A stretch of DNA of 7,866 nucleotides, taken from assembly GCA_044338255.1 (NCBI GenBank), contig JBIILZ010000148.1:1-7866 (forward strand), given 5' to 3'. The notes beneath the pieces were generated by a model that worked only from the letters and a program-made list of their open reading frames with translations, ran no database searches and had not been told where the DNA came from. Numbering within the stretch: position 1 is the first letter of the stretch; each line of letters opens with the position of its first letter. A program made the position numbers and the translations under genes. Positions 1 to 6,147 of this stretch are shown one piece after another. The DNA comes from CAIUVD01 sp044338255 (lineage in GTDB: Bacteria; Planctomycetota; UBA11346).

Positions 1-213
1 TTAATGGATCCAAGGCCGCGAGATGTCTAATGTTTTTTCGCAATCGCTAATGGTTCAATCGAAATGCAAATGGGAATCTGATTCGCAGATCGCTGGGGGA
101 ATCATTTTATTGGTTCCGCCCAACAGTTTATTGAGCTGCTGCCAAACGGGTGGTTAGCGGTACTATTGTCGCTCTATTGCAGCGGGTCATTGCTGCATAA
201 TACTTCCGCCATA
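1..213. other. AT-rich leader upstream of the integron integrase
   Basis: No gene is supported here. The stretch holds an imperfect direct repeat: CTAATG (27-32) followed by CAATCG (41-46), then CTAATG (47-52) followed by CAATCG (56-61). It also contains the attI-like core listed separately. In canonical integrons intI is transcribed away from the cassettes and attI lies just upstream of intI. Any cassette array would therefore lie to the left of this window and read leftward. No convincing second attC core with the invariant AAC/GTT triplets is seen. On the minus strand an ATG at about 105 opens only a 16-codon frame, too short to call. Confidence 0.45.
116..160 (-). other. Candidate attI-like recombination site
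   Basis: Read on the minus strand, bases 124-118 are GTTGGGC, an exact match to the integron core consensus GTTRRRY. Just 5' of it on that strand is TAAAC, so the inverted AAC/GTT core pair is one base apart (AAC-T-GTT). The attI1 site of class 1 integrons has a similar arrangement, AAAAC-AAA-GTTAGGC. The outer bases also form an imperfect inverted repeat: CCGCCCAAC at 116-124 against GTTAGCGG at 153-160. The orientation and the distance of about 90 bases from the intI start are right for an attI with cassettes inserted on the left. attI sites are poorly conserved, and one 7-base match is weak. This could be chance or the end of an attC. Confidence 0.35.
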
Positions 214-1551
214 ATGACGTCAAGCCCGATAATCGGTGATCCTCATGCGGCTTGGTGGTCGACATATGATCGTTATTTGTTGACACAAGGTGTTAGTAAG
301 ACTGCACTACCGTGGTTTCGTCGGCGGGTTGAGCAGTTTATGGCTTATGTGCCGGGTCGACTGGCGACTGAGGTGTCAGGCGGTGAGGTTTCTGTCTATT
401 TCGGCGCAATAGACAGAATGGGATTTCCTGCTTGGCAGCTTGCGCAGGTCTTGGAGGCCCTGCAGCGGTTTGGGCGTTATCGTGGGTGTGCTTGGGTGGA
501 TGAGGTTGATTGGGCAGCTTGGCGGGCTCGCTGGGTGGTTCCAGAAAGCGGAATCAGCCTTGCTGTGATTGAACGGGGGATTTTGCCTGAAGATTCTGTG
601 CTCCGCAGTTTTGTGGTGCGCCTGCGGGTACGACAATTAAGTTACCGAACTCAGAAGACCTATCTTGAATGGGTGGAACGCTGTTTGAAGTTCCATGGTC
701 TTGAATCCGCTTCAAACAGACTCGCTGAAGAGCATATTGGCCCCTTCTTGACTCATCTGGCTGCCGAACGTCAGGTTGGGGCGAGCACGCAACGCCAAGC
801 TTTAAATGCCTTGGTGTCGTTCTTTCAGGAAGTGTATGGCCGAAATGCAGTTGATGCCGGAGCATTCATTCCTGCCGCGACTCCACGTCAGGTGCCAACG
901 GTACTTTCGGTGGATGAGGTTCGGCGGGTACTGGGCGCTATTTCCGATCCAATCCAGTCGCTGATCGCAACCCTGTTGTATGGGGCTGGCCTACGGCTTA
1001 TGGAGGTCGTTCGCCTGCGCGTGAAGGATCTCGACCTCGATCATCGCATCATTCTGGTTCTTGAAGGCAAAGGCGGCGTCAGTCGCCGCACCCCACTACC
1101 TGATTCTTTGACCGAACGACTCGTTGCGCGGGTAGAAACCGTCCGCATCAACCACGCACAGGATCTTGCTGACGGGTACGGTCTCGCGTCTTTGCCACCG
1201 GGACTTTGCGCAAAAATTGGCAAGGGTGCTACAAGTCTGAGTTGGCAGTATCTCTTTCCCAGTCTTCGACGGGCGATTGATCCGCTCGATGGTCAGGTGA
1301 AACGACATCATGTCCATGAATCATTGGTGCAGAAGGCAGTCCACGCAGCGGTTCTACGGGCGGGATTAACCAAGCGCGCCAGTTGCCATACGCTGCGTCA
1401 TTCTTTCGCGACCCACCTCCTCGAAGGTGGTCAGGACATCCGCACCGTGCAAGAACTTCTCGGCCATGCCGACGTCCAAACGACCATGATTTATACCCAT
1501 GTGCTCAATCGACCTGGGCTAACAGTACGTTCTCCTGCAGATCTTCTGTAA
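214..1551 (+). CDS. intI: Integron integrase IntI (tyrosine recombinase) with N-terminal extension
   Basis: This is a site-specific tyrosine recombinase that would insert and excise gene cassettes by attC x attI recombination. The catalytic set is complete (numbered from ATG 214): R261 in GAGLRLME, K286 in EGKG, H392 and R395 in CHTLRHSFAT, H418 in LLGHAD, and nucleophile Y427 in MIYTHV. Residues ~330-366 (GLCAKIGKG ... LFPS ... KRHHVH) match the extra insertion that separates IntI from XerC/D. The C-terminus GLTVRSPADLL is IntI-like. A SAM-like core-binding domain spans ~127-213. Residues 1-115 are an additional region that IntI1 (337 aa) lacks, taking this protein to 445 aa. The frame also opens at TTG 166, but ATG 214 is preferred; neither start has a clear Shine-Dalgarno sequence. 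The gene is more AT-rich than the cluster downstream. The frame is intact, so it is probably active or recently so. Confidence 0.93.
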   Translation: MTSSPIIGDPHAAWWSTYDRYLLTQGVSKTALPWFRRRVEQFMAYVPGRLATEVSGGEVSVYFGAIDRMGFPAWQLAQVLEALQRFGRYRGCAWVDEVDWAAWRARWVVPESGISLAVIERGILPEDSVLRSFVVRLRVRQLSYRTQKTYLEWVERCLKFHGLESASNRLAEEHIGPFLTHLAAERQVGASTQRQALNALVSFFQEVYGRNAVDAGAFIPAATPRQVPTVLSVDEVRRVLGAISDPIQSLIATLLYGAGLRLMEVVRLRVKDLDLDHRIILVLEGKGGVSRRTPLPDSLTERLVARVETVRINHAQDLADGYGLASLPPGLCAKIGKGATSLSWQYLFPSLRRAIDPLDGQVKRHHVHESLVQKAVHAAVLRAGLTKRASCHTLRHSFATHLLEGGQDIRTVQELLGHADVQTTMIYTHVLNRPGLTVRSPADLL

Positions 1552-2122
1552 TAATCGTGGCCCTGGCTGCATACGGACTGGGATAATTGAAACTGAATTC
1601 GGTCATTCAGTTTGTGATGTTCGAAAATACCTCCTGGGTTACTTCGAGAGGTGGGATACATATGCATTTTGCCCGAAATGTGCCAAAAGGTGCCAGATAA
1701 ATTTAGTTCAATGAGTTGGAATTTACTTCATGTGAGTGGCGGCAAGCGGTGTCTTTTCTGCGTCTGGAATGCCGACCAACACCATTCTCGCCCCACTTTA
1801 GCAAGCTTCTTACAATGAGCTGTGAACAAAGTTTCAGGCGTTCTAAGAAGGCGCTTTGTCGCGCGCCAGACGATGCGCCCCTTCGAATGAATGTTTGAAG
1901 GTGGGCAATTTTGGTGGGGCGTGAGACGTTCCTGGCAGCCGGAGATGTACGGTCATCGGCAGTCCCTGGCTCAGATCTATCTGCGTCGCCAAATCTAGTC
2001 TCAGGATCCGCGATGCGGACCACTTCTCTCGCGAGGTACGCTGCTCAGATGTGCTTGGTGAACCAGGGATGCCCTTCCCACGGAAAAACTTTATCGACAC
2101 GGTGGGGGTCTATGGTCCTGCC
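1552..2122. other. Long intergenic region between intI and the GH43 gene
   Basis: About 570 bases hold no recognisable gene. Short open frames exist on both strands, but none has a recognisable motif and several overlap each other antisense. The first part is AT-rich, and the base composition moves toward that of the GH43 gene from about 1850. It contains the inverted repeat at 1590-1613 and a short direct repeat GTGCCA-AAAG-GTGCCA near 1680-1695. I find no matching pair of RYYYAAC and GTTRRRY cores, so there is no sign of a cassette array on this side of intI. The GH43 promoter should lie here, but no clear -35/-10 pair is seen. A decayed gene or dispersed repeat in 1700-1950 cannot be excluded. 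Confidence 0.5.
1590..1613 (+). terminator. Perfect 9-bp inverted repeat after intI, possible terminator
   Basis: AAACTGAAT (1590-1598) and ATTCAGTTT (1605-1613) are perfect inverted repeats around the 6-base loop TCGGTC, starting 38 bases after the intI stop. The position suits a transcription end. The stem is AT-rich and no true T-tract follows (only TTTGTGATGTT), so it would be a weak intrinsic terminator. The same symmetry could be an operator for a dimeric regulator. Confidence 0.4.
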
Positions 2123-3607
2123 ATGACGCTCGTTACCTATTCCAACCCGGTCCTTCCTGGTTTCCATCCCGATCCCTCCGTTTGCCGGGTCGGGGACGAT
2201 TACTACCTCGTGGTCAGCAGCTTTGAATACTTCCCCGGGCTGCCCCTCTTCCATAGCCGGGATCTGATCCACTGGCGCCCCCTGGGACATGCCCTCGATC
2301 GACCGGGGATGGTGGTGCTGGACACGGCGGCCAGTTCAGCGGGGATCTTCGCCCCGACCCTGCGCCATCATGATGGGCGGTTCTACCTCATCACGACCGA
2401 GGTGAATGGCATTTGGAACTTCGTGATCACCGCCAGCGACCCCGCCGGCCCCTGGTCGGATCCCGTGCGTATCCCCATCGACGGCTGCATCGACCCGTCC
2501 CTGCTGTTCCATGAGGGCCGAGTATGGTTGACCGCGTCGGCGTCTGGTCAGGAGGGGGTCCTCCTCGCCGAGCTGGATCCCGCGACCGGTCGCCTGCTGG
2601 GGCCGTTGCAGAACATCTGGCGGGGCACGGGTGGGAAATATCCGGAAGGTCCCCATCTGTATGTCCGCGAAGGATGGTTCTGGCTGCTCATTTCCGAAGG
2701 GGGTACCGAGACCGGACACATGATCACGCTGGCCCGCAGCCGGAACGTGGAAGGGCCCTACGAGCCCTGTCCGCACAATCCGCTGCTGACCCACCGCAGC
2801 TGTGACCACATTTTGCAATCCACCGGGCACGGCGATCTGGTCGAGGATGTTCACGGACGGTGGTGGATGATCTTCCTGGCGACCCGGCCCACGGGGTACC
2901 ATGGCGCCCATCATCTGGGTCGAGAGACCTGCTTGACGCCGGTGGACTGGCCAGCGGGGGAATGGCCACGCATCAACCAGGGTCAGCCCCTGCCTCTGGA
3001 AATCGCCATCGAGCCCCCCGCCCCGGTCCAGCCCTGGCCGGTGGCGGAGGAGTCCTTCCTTGGTCATCAGTGGCAGTTCCGTCGCCACCCGGTGGCGGAA
3101 TCCTGCCGGCGTGAGGTCGACCGCCTGTCCCTTCGCTGTCTCGCGCCGAATCTGGACCAGGCGGTTCCGCTGGCCTTTTACGGTCGACGTCTGAGCCATG
3201 AGTGCTTCCGGGCCAGCGTTGTCCTCGGCTTTTTTCCCGGAATGGACGGCCCGGAGGCCGGCCTGACGGTGATCATGCACGAACGCTACCATGCCGAGAT
3301 CGCCGTGGTCCATCGCGGCGGAATTCGGCAGGTGGTCCTCCGTCAGCGCTTCGGTCGGGTCCTCGCCGAGCTGGCGGTGATCCCCATGCCGGATCCGGAC
3401 CCGGTCACCCTGGAGCTCGTCGGTTCGCCAGGGCTGATCACCTTCCAGGTCGCGGGCCGGGAACTCGGAGCGGTAGAAACCCGCCACCTGTCTACTGAGC
3501 TGGCGGGGGGCTTCACCGGTTGCTACCTGGGACTGTATGCCACCGGCAATGGTCATGACCAACCGCTGTGGGCGGAATTCACCCGCTTCACCTACGATCC
3601 ACAGTGA
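2123..3607 (+). CDS. Glycoside hydrolase family 43 (beta-xylosidase / alpha-L-arabinofuranosidase type)
   Basis: Predicted inverting glycosidase that releases xylose or arabinose from short xylan or arabinoxylan oligosaccharides. The N-terminal five-bladed beta-propeller (~1-300) carries the GH43 catalytic set: general base D17 in NPVLPGFHPDPS, pKa-modulating D124 in GCIDPS, and general acid E175 in KYPEGPHLY. The C-terminal ~305-494 is the beta-sandwich found in long GH43 enzymes, ending with the typical GFTGCYLGLYATGNG. Length (494 aa) is normal for this architecture. ATG 2123 is preferred over in-frame TTG 2051 because the conserved domain starts at once (YSNPVLPGF) and GGTGGGGG lies at 2101-2108. 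There is no signal peptide, so it is probably cytoplasmic and acts on imported oligosaccharides. No transporter, regulator or other glycosidase is adjacent, so it appears monocistronic. Xylosidase versus arabinofuranosidase cannot be decided from the sequence alone. Confidence 0.93.
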   Translation: MTLVTYSNPVLPGFHPDPSVCRVGDDYYLVVSSFEYFPGLPLFHSRDLIHWRPLGHALDRPGMVVLDTAASSAGIFAPTLRHHDGRFYLITTEVNGIWNFVITASDPAGPWSDPVRIPIDGCIDPSLLFHEGRVWLTASASGQEGVLLAELDPATGRLLGPLQNIWRGTGGKYPEGPHLYVREGWFWLLISEGGTETGHMITLARSRNVEGPYEPCPHNPLLTHRSCDHILQSTGHGDLVEDVHGRWWMIFLATRPTGYHGAHHLGRETCLTPVDWPAGEWPRINQGQPLPLEIAIEPPAPVQPWPVAEESFLGHQWQFRRHPVAESCRREVDRLSLRCLAPNLDQAVPLAFYGRRLSHECFRASVVLGFFPGMDGPEAGLTVIMHERYHAEIAVVHRGGIRQVVLRQRFGRVLAELAVIPMPDPDPVTLELVGSPGLITFQVAGRELGAVETRHLSTELAGGFTGCYLGLYATGNGHDQPLWAEFTRFTYDPQ

Positions 3608-3663
3608 GTGATTAGCAGGGTGAAGCGAGTGTATGGCCGAACCGGCCGAACATTGTCTGGGCG

Positions 3664-3831
3664 CTAGGAGTCTGTCGGGAATAGATTCGGTCGGCTGACT
3701 CGGTCTCGTACGGCAGCTCCGGCGTTGGCAAAACGGTCAGATAGCTTTCGCTATCCGCCCGCTTTGCCGACTTGGATCTGCCGGACGATACCTTCGCCAT
3801 CCTCGGTCATCTATTCCCGACAGGCTCCTAG
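3664..3831. mobile_element. 168-bp foldback palindrome, MITE-like
   Basis: The ends 3664-3685 and 3810-3831 are 22-bp inverted repeats with one mismatch. Inside them the element remains palindromic about a centre at 3747.5. GATAGC (3740-3745) and GCTATC (3750-3755) form the apex around TTTC, and further out GGCAAA / TTTGCC and TCCGGC / GCCGGA also pair. A less conserved stretch separates apex and ends. The outermost CTAG could be a 4-bp target duplication flanking an 18-base terminal repeat GAGYCTGTCGGGAATAGA. IS5-group elements duplicate YTAR, which fits CTAG. Since CTAG is itself palindromic, it could equally be part of the repeat. No transposase is encoded, so movement would need a full-length relative elsewhere. 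It could also act as a strong RNA hairpin that ends GH43 transcription. Confidence 0.65.
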
Positions 3832-3850
3832 CAAGGGACAACGTGCTGGC

Positions 3851-3931
3851 CACATTTTCAGCGTCCACATTTTCAGCGTCCACATTTTCAGCGTCCACAT
3901 TTTCAGCGTCCACATTTTCAGCGTCCACATT
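3851..3931. repeat. 15-bp tandem repeat, five copies plus a partial sixth
   Basis: Five identical copies of CACATTTTCAGCGTC run from 3851 to 3925, followed by CACATT (3926-3931). Identity is perfect, implying recent expansion. The unit is a multiple of three, so it reads as a pentapeptide repeat in several frames (HIFSV or FSAST on plus, DAENV on minus). No flanking domain suggests that any of these is made. It begins 19 bases after the foldback element. Confidence 0.92.
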
Positions 3932-4047
3932 AACATCGCCACCAGCATCGCCACCACCACGGTGGGCACTGCGCTTGCCGATATCGCTGAGCGCTCGCTG
4001 GCGAGCGGGTAAACGCCAGGATGGTACGGTTGTAGGGGCTGGTTCGA

Positions 4048-4347
4048 TTGCTATCGTCGGTCGCGATCATGCCCCCTGGCATCAATGTTTCCTGCCTGCG
4101 TCATCCCCAGCGCCGCGGCGTCGCACGCTGCATGGCGTGTCAGGTCGTCGTCTGCCAGGAATGCGCGACGCGTTTTGAAGGCATCAACTACTGCGTCGCC
4201 TGCCTGGCGAAGACCCGTGAGGTCGAGGTCCAGCGCCAGGGCTGGTTGGCGCGGGGAAGCACCCTTCTGGTAGTCGCCGCGACCATCCCCGTGACCATCG
4301 CCGTGCTCGGCTGGACCGTCGCCTTGTGGACCAGGATTCTGCATTGA
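4048..4347 (+). CDS. Small B-box-type zinc-finger protein with one membrane helix
   Basis: The product has a cytoplasmic zinc-binding module followed by a single transmembrane helix. Numbered from ATG 4069, the ligands are four regular pairs: C9-x2-H12, C21-x2-C24, C29-x2-C32 and C42-x2-C45. The surrounding residues (RCMAC, CQECATRFEGINYCVACL) are typical of bacterial B-box zinc fingers, which are often fused to membrane segments. A hydrophobic helix covers ~64-86, with only a few residues after it. TTG 4048 is chosen because AGGGG (4034-4038) lies nine bases upstream; ATG 4069 is the alternative and has no clear ribosome site. It is the first gene of the cluster and its stop overlaps the next start. 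The likely role is protein-protein contact or an adaptor at the membrane, but function is unknown. Confidence 0.8.
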   Translation: MLSSVAIMPPGINVSCLRHPQRRGVARCMACQVVVCQECATRFEGINYCVACLAKTREVEVQRQGWLARGSTLLVVAATIPVTIAVLGWTVALWTRILH

Positions 4348-5144
4348 ACCGCGGTCTCCTGCTCGATGAGGCCCTCGCCGCTACGCGTCTGGCCTGGCGC
4401 GGTCTAGGAATGGTGTGGCTGATGTCGCTCCCCTGGTGGCTGCTGGTGGCCGAAGGTCTCGGCAAGCTCGGCATGGCCGGGCAACATAGGGTTTCGGTGG
4501 CCGACGGCCTGCAATGGGCAGCGGCGGCGACGGCCGCCCTGGTGTTGGCCGCCTGGGGTCGTGCCGCCTGGGCCCGTCAGGTGGCGCTCGCGCTCGATGG
4601 TCAGGTCGACCCGTCCCTGCGCATGCCGCTGCACCCGCGGGTGCCGTTGGGCGATGCGCTCATCGCCGTGTGGCTGCATTGCCTGATGTTGCTGATCGCG
4701 ATGGCGATGTCGTGGATGATCCTGCCGTTGCTCTTCCTGCCGTGGACGTTGGCCCTGGCCGCTGCCGGTGCCGCCATCCGCCCGGGAGCGACTGCCTGGG
4801 CCGCCTTCGCCGGTCTCGTGGGCAGTGCCATCCCGTTGCGTCCGTGGTTGGGGGCCTGGGTTGGCGTTGGCCTCGCCGGACTGCTGGTGGCCATCAACCT
4901 CTGGCTGGCGGGCTATGGCCTGACCCACCTGCTCGCTGAAGGCGCCGGCGTTCCCACCTATCAATGGACCGAGCGTCTGGCGCCGTGGAATCACGGGCCG
5001 TGGATCGCAGTCCTGGTTCTCGGCTGGGCGCTGATCGATCCCCTGGTGATCACCGCCGCCGTCGTTCATCAACGCCGTTGCCAATCACGTACCACCGGCA
5101 GCGATCTGAGCGCGTGGCTCAAGCGTCTGGAGCGCTCCTCATGA
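4344..5144 (+). CDS. Polytopic membrane protein of unknown function in the MoxR-type cluster
   Basis: I do not recognise the family. From TTG 4344 it is 266 aa with about seven hydrophobic segments (~20-40, 55-74, 102-122, 123-144, 149-166, 171-194, 220-241) and a short polar C-terminal tail with basic residues. It has no recognisable catalytic motif. Start choice: TTG 4344 overlaps the upstream TGA by 4 bases (TTGA) and has AGGA (4333-4336) seven bases upstream. In-frame GTG 4326 would add six residues but lacks a ribosome site. Its own stop overlaps the next ATG by 4 bases, indicating translational coupling on both sides. In other MoxR clusters multi-helix proteins such as RDD or SpoIIM-like partners occupy comparable positions, so a scaffold or channel-like role is possible. 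That is inference. Confidence 0.8.
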   Translation: MNRGLLLDEALAATRLAWRGLGMVWLMSLPWWLLVAEGLGKLGMAGQHRVSVADGLQWAAAATAALVLAAWGRAAWARQVALALDGQVDPSLRMPLHPRVPLGDALIAVWLHCLMLLIAMAMSWMILPLLFLPWTLALAAAGAAIRPGATAWAAFAGLVGSAIPLRPWLGAWVGVGLAGLLVAINLWLAGYGLTHLLAEGAGVPTYQWTERLAPWNHGPWIAVLVLGWALIDPLVITAAVVHQRRCQSRTTGSDLSAWLKRLERSS

Positions 5145-6145
5145 GCGGTCGTTTTCTGCGCCTGCTGCTGGCGCTGTGCGTGTTGGTGAGCGCGCTCAGC
5201 GCTGGCGATCCGCCGCTCGATCGGGCGGCCTACCGCAACGCCGCCAAGGCGGTGCTCGAGCACCTGGTGCAAGGCGATATCGCCGCCGCCGATGCCGCCG
5301 GGAGCGAGGTCGAGCGGCGTGGCTGGTACGACGGCCAGCGGGCGCACTCCGCCGATCCGGCCTTCACCGTGCACACCGTCGAGCCCGAAGCTCGCCAGGC
5401 GGCGCTGCGCAGCGTCCTGTCCTTGCTCGACCGCGCCGCTGACGGACCAGTGATGGCTGCCGATCGGCAGTTGCTCGAACGCCTGCGCCTACGCCCGTCA
5501 GCGAACCAGGAGGACGACAGCAATCTCCCCGAGGTTCCCGAATCATGGGCGACCTTCTTCACTACCCTGGGCAATAAAATCGGGCAGGCCCTGCACTGGA
5601 TCTTCGAGCGCATCGGAGATGTGCTGGGCTGGCTGCTGCCGCATCGCGAAAAGGACAAGGGCATCGATATCACGCAGGTGATCGTCGGCCTGTGCCTGGT
5701 GCTGGTCACCGGCATCGTCTGCACCGTCGCCATCCTGTGGTGGCGGCGCAGCCGTCTCATGCCGGTGGAAGCCAGGCCGCATGCCGGCCATGCCGCTGAG
5801 GAAGCCATCGACCGGCCGATGTCGGAATGGGAACGGCGCGGCGATGAGCTGCTCGCCGCCGGAGATCATCGCGGAGCTCTACGGGCATTTTTCCATGCCG
5901 CCTTGGCGGCGGCCTTCGCCGCCGGCCATCTGCACCATCGTCGCGGACGCACCAACTGGGAATACATCGCCCTGGTGTCAAAGCGAAGTCCGTGGCGTGC
6001 CGATCTGGTGGACTTGGTGGTAACCTTCGAGCGCTCGTGGTACGGCGGTCACGCGACCTCGGCCAGCGATTGCCAGAGCTTCCGCCGCGCCGTCGCCGCC
6101 GTCACCGAGGTCCTGCGCGCCACCGCCACCGGCGAGGGCCGCTGA
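5141..6145 (+). CDS. DUF4129 domain membrane protein
   Basis: A 334-aa protein with an N-terminal signal or anchor (1-21, RFLRLLLALCVLVSALSAG), a helical extracytoplasmic region (~25-165), a single transmembrane helix (~177-201) and a cytoplasmic C-terminal DUF4129 domain (~232-325). The domain shows the expected pattern: GDHRGALRAFFHAALAA, then RRGRTNWEYI, then FERSWYGGHATSASD with the hallmark WYGG at 300-303. ATG 5141 is firm: it overlaps the previous stop as ATGA and has GGAG (5129-5132) eight bases upstream. DUF4129 proteins are regularly encoded with MoxR ATPases, DUF58 and DUF4350 proteins. No biochemical activity is established for the family; a membrane subunit or partner of the MoxR complex is the usual inference. 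Confidence 0.88.
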   Translation: MSGRFLRLLLALCVLVSALSAGDPPLDRAAYRNAAKAVLEHLVQGDIAAADAAGSEVERRGWYDGQRAHSADPAFTVHTVEPEARQAALRSVLSLLDRAADGPVMAADRQLLERLRLRPSANQEDDSNLPEVPESWATFFTTLGNKIGQALHWIFERIGDVLGWLLPHREKDKGIDITQVIVGLCLVLVTGIVCTVAILWWRRSRLMPVEARPHAGHAAEEAIDRPMSEWERRGDELLAAGDHRGALRAFFHAALAAAFAAGHLHHRRGRTNWEYIALVSKRSPWRADLVDLVVTFERSWYGGHATSASDCQSFRRAVAAVTEVLRATATGEGR

Positions 6146-6147
6146 CG

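Larger units (their letters stand above)
3608..4047. other. Repeat-rich spacer between GH43 and the MoxR-type cluster
   Basis: No gene is supported. From left to right it contains two GGCCGAAC copies (3635-3642 and 3644-3651), the 168-bp foldback element, the 15-bp tandem repeat, a short CATCGCCACCA duplication just after it, and a small GC hairpin (CGCTCGC 3992-3998 / GCGAGCG 4001-4007) without a T-tract. Open frames cross the repeats on both strands, but their translations are only the repeats (for example DAENV or FSAST pentapeptides), and no start or domain supports translation. Confidence 0.55.

Noticed and set aside
1703..2100. Overlapping short open frames on both strands between intI and GH43
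   Set aside because: They are mutually overlapping, lack recognisable motifs and ribosome sites, and fall in sequence of mixed composition.
2336..3562. Long open frame antisense to GH43
   Set aside because: It is a composition shadow of a high-GC3 gene. The translation has no domain pattern, while the plus strand has the complete GH43 catalytic set.
3767..3776. Ten-base identity (CCGACTTGGA) between the foldback element and the reverse complement of the 18-bp repeat unit
   Set aside because: Too short to show common origin; the flanking bases do not match.
3664..3831. Long palindrome as an integron attC site
   Set aside because: It has the size and symmetry of a large attC, but the ends are CTAGGAG/CTCCTAG rather than RYYYAAC/GTTRRRY, and the invariant AAC/GTT triplets are absent.
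3851..3931. CRISPR array
   Set aside because: The 15-bp units are directly adjacent with no spacers, and no cas gene is present.
3992..4007. GC hairpin CGCTCGC/GCGAGCG as a terminator
   Set aside because: There is a two-base loop and no T-tract follows, so intrinsic termination is not supported.
3843..4178. Protein-coding gene containing the FSAST (or DAENV, HIFSV) repeats
   Set aside because: Open frames across a 15-bp repeat are expected in several frames. None has a ribosome site or recognisable domain, and the plus-strand frame collides with the well-supported zinc-finger gene.
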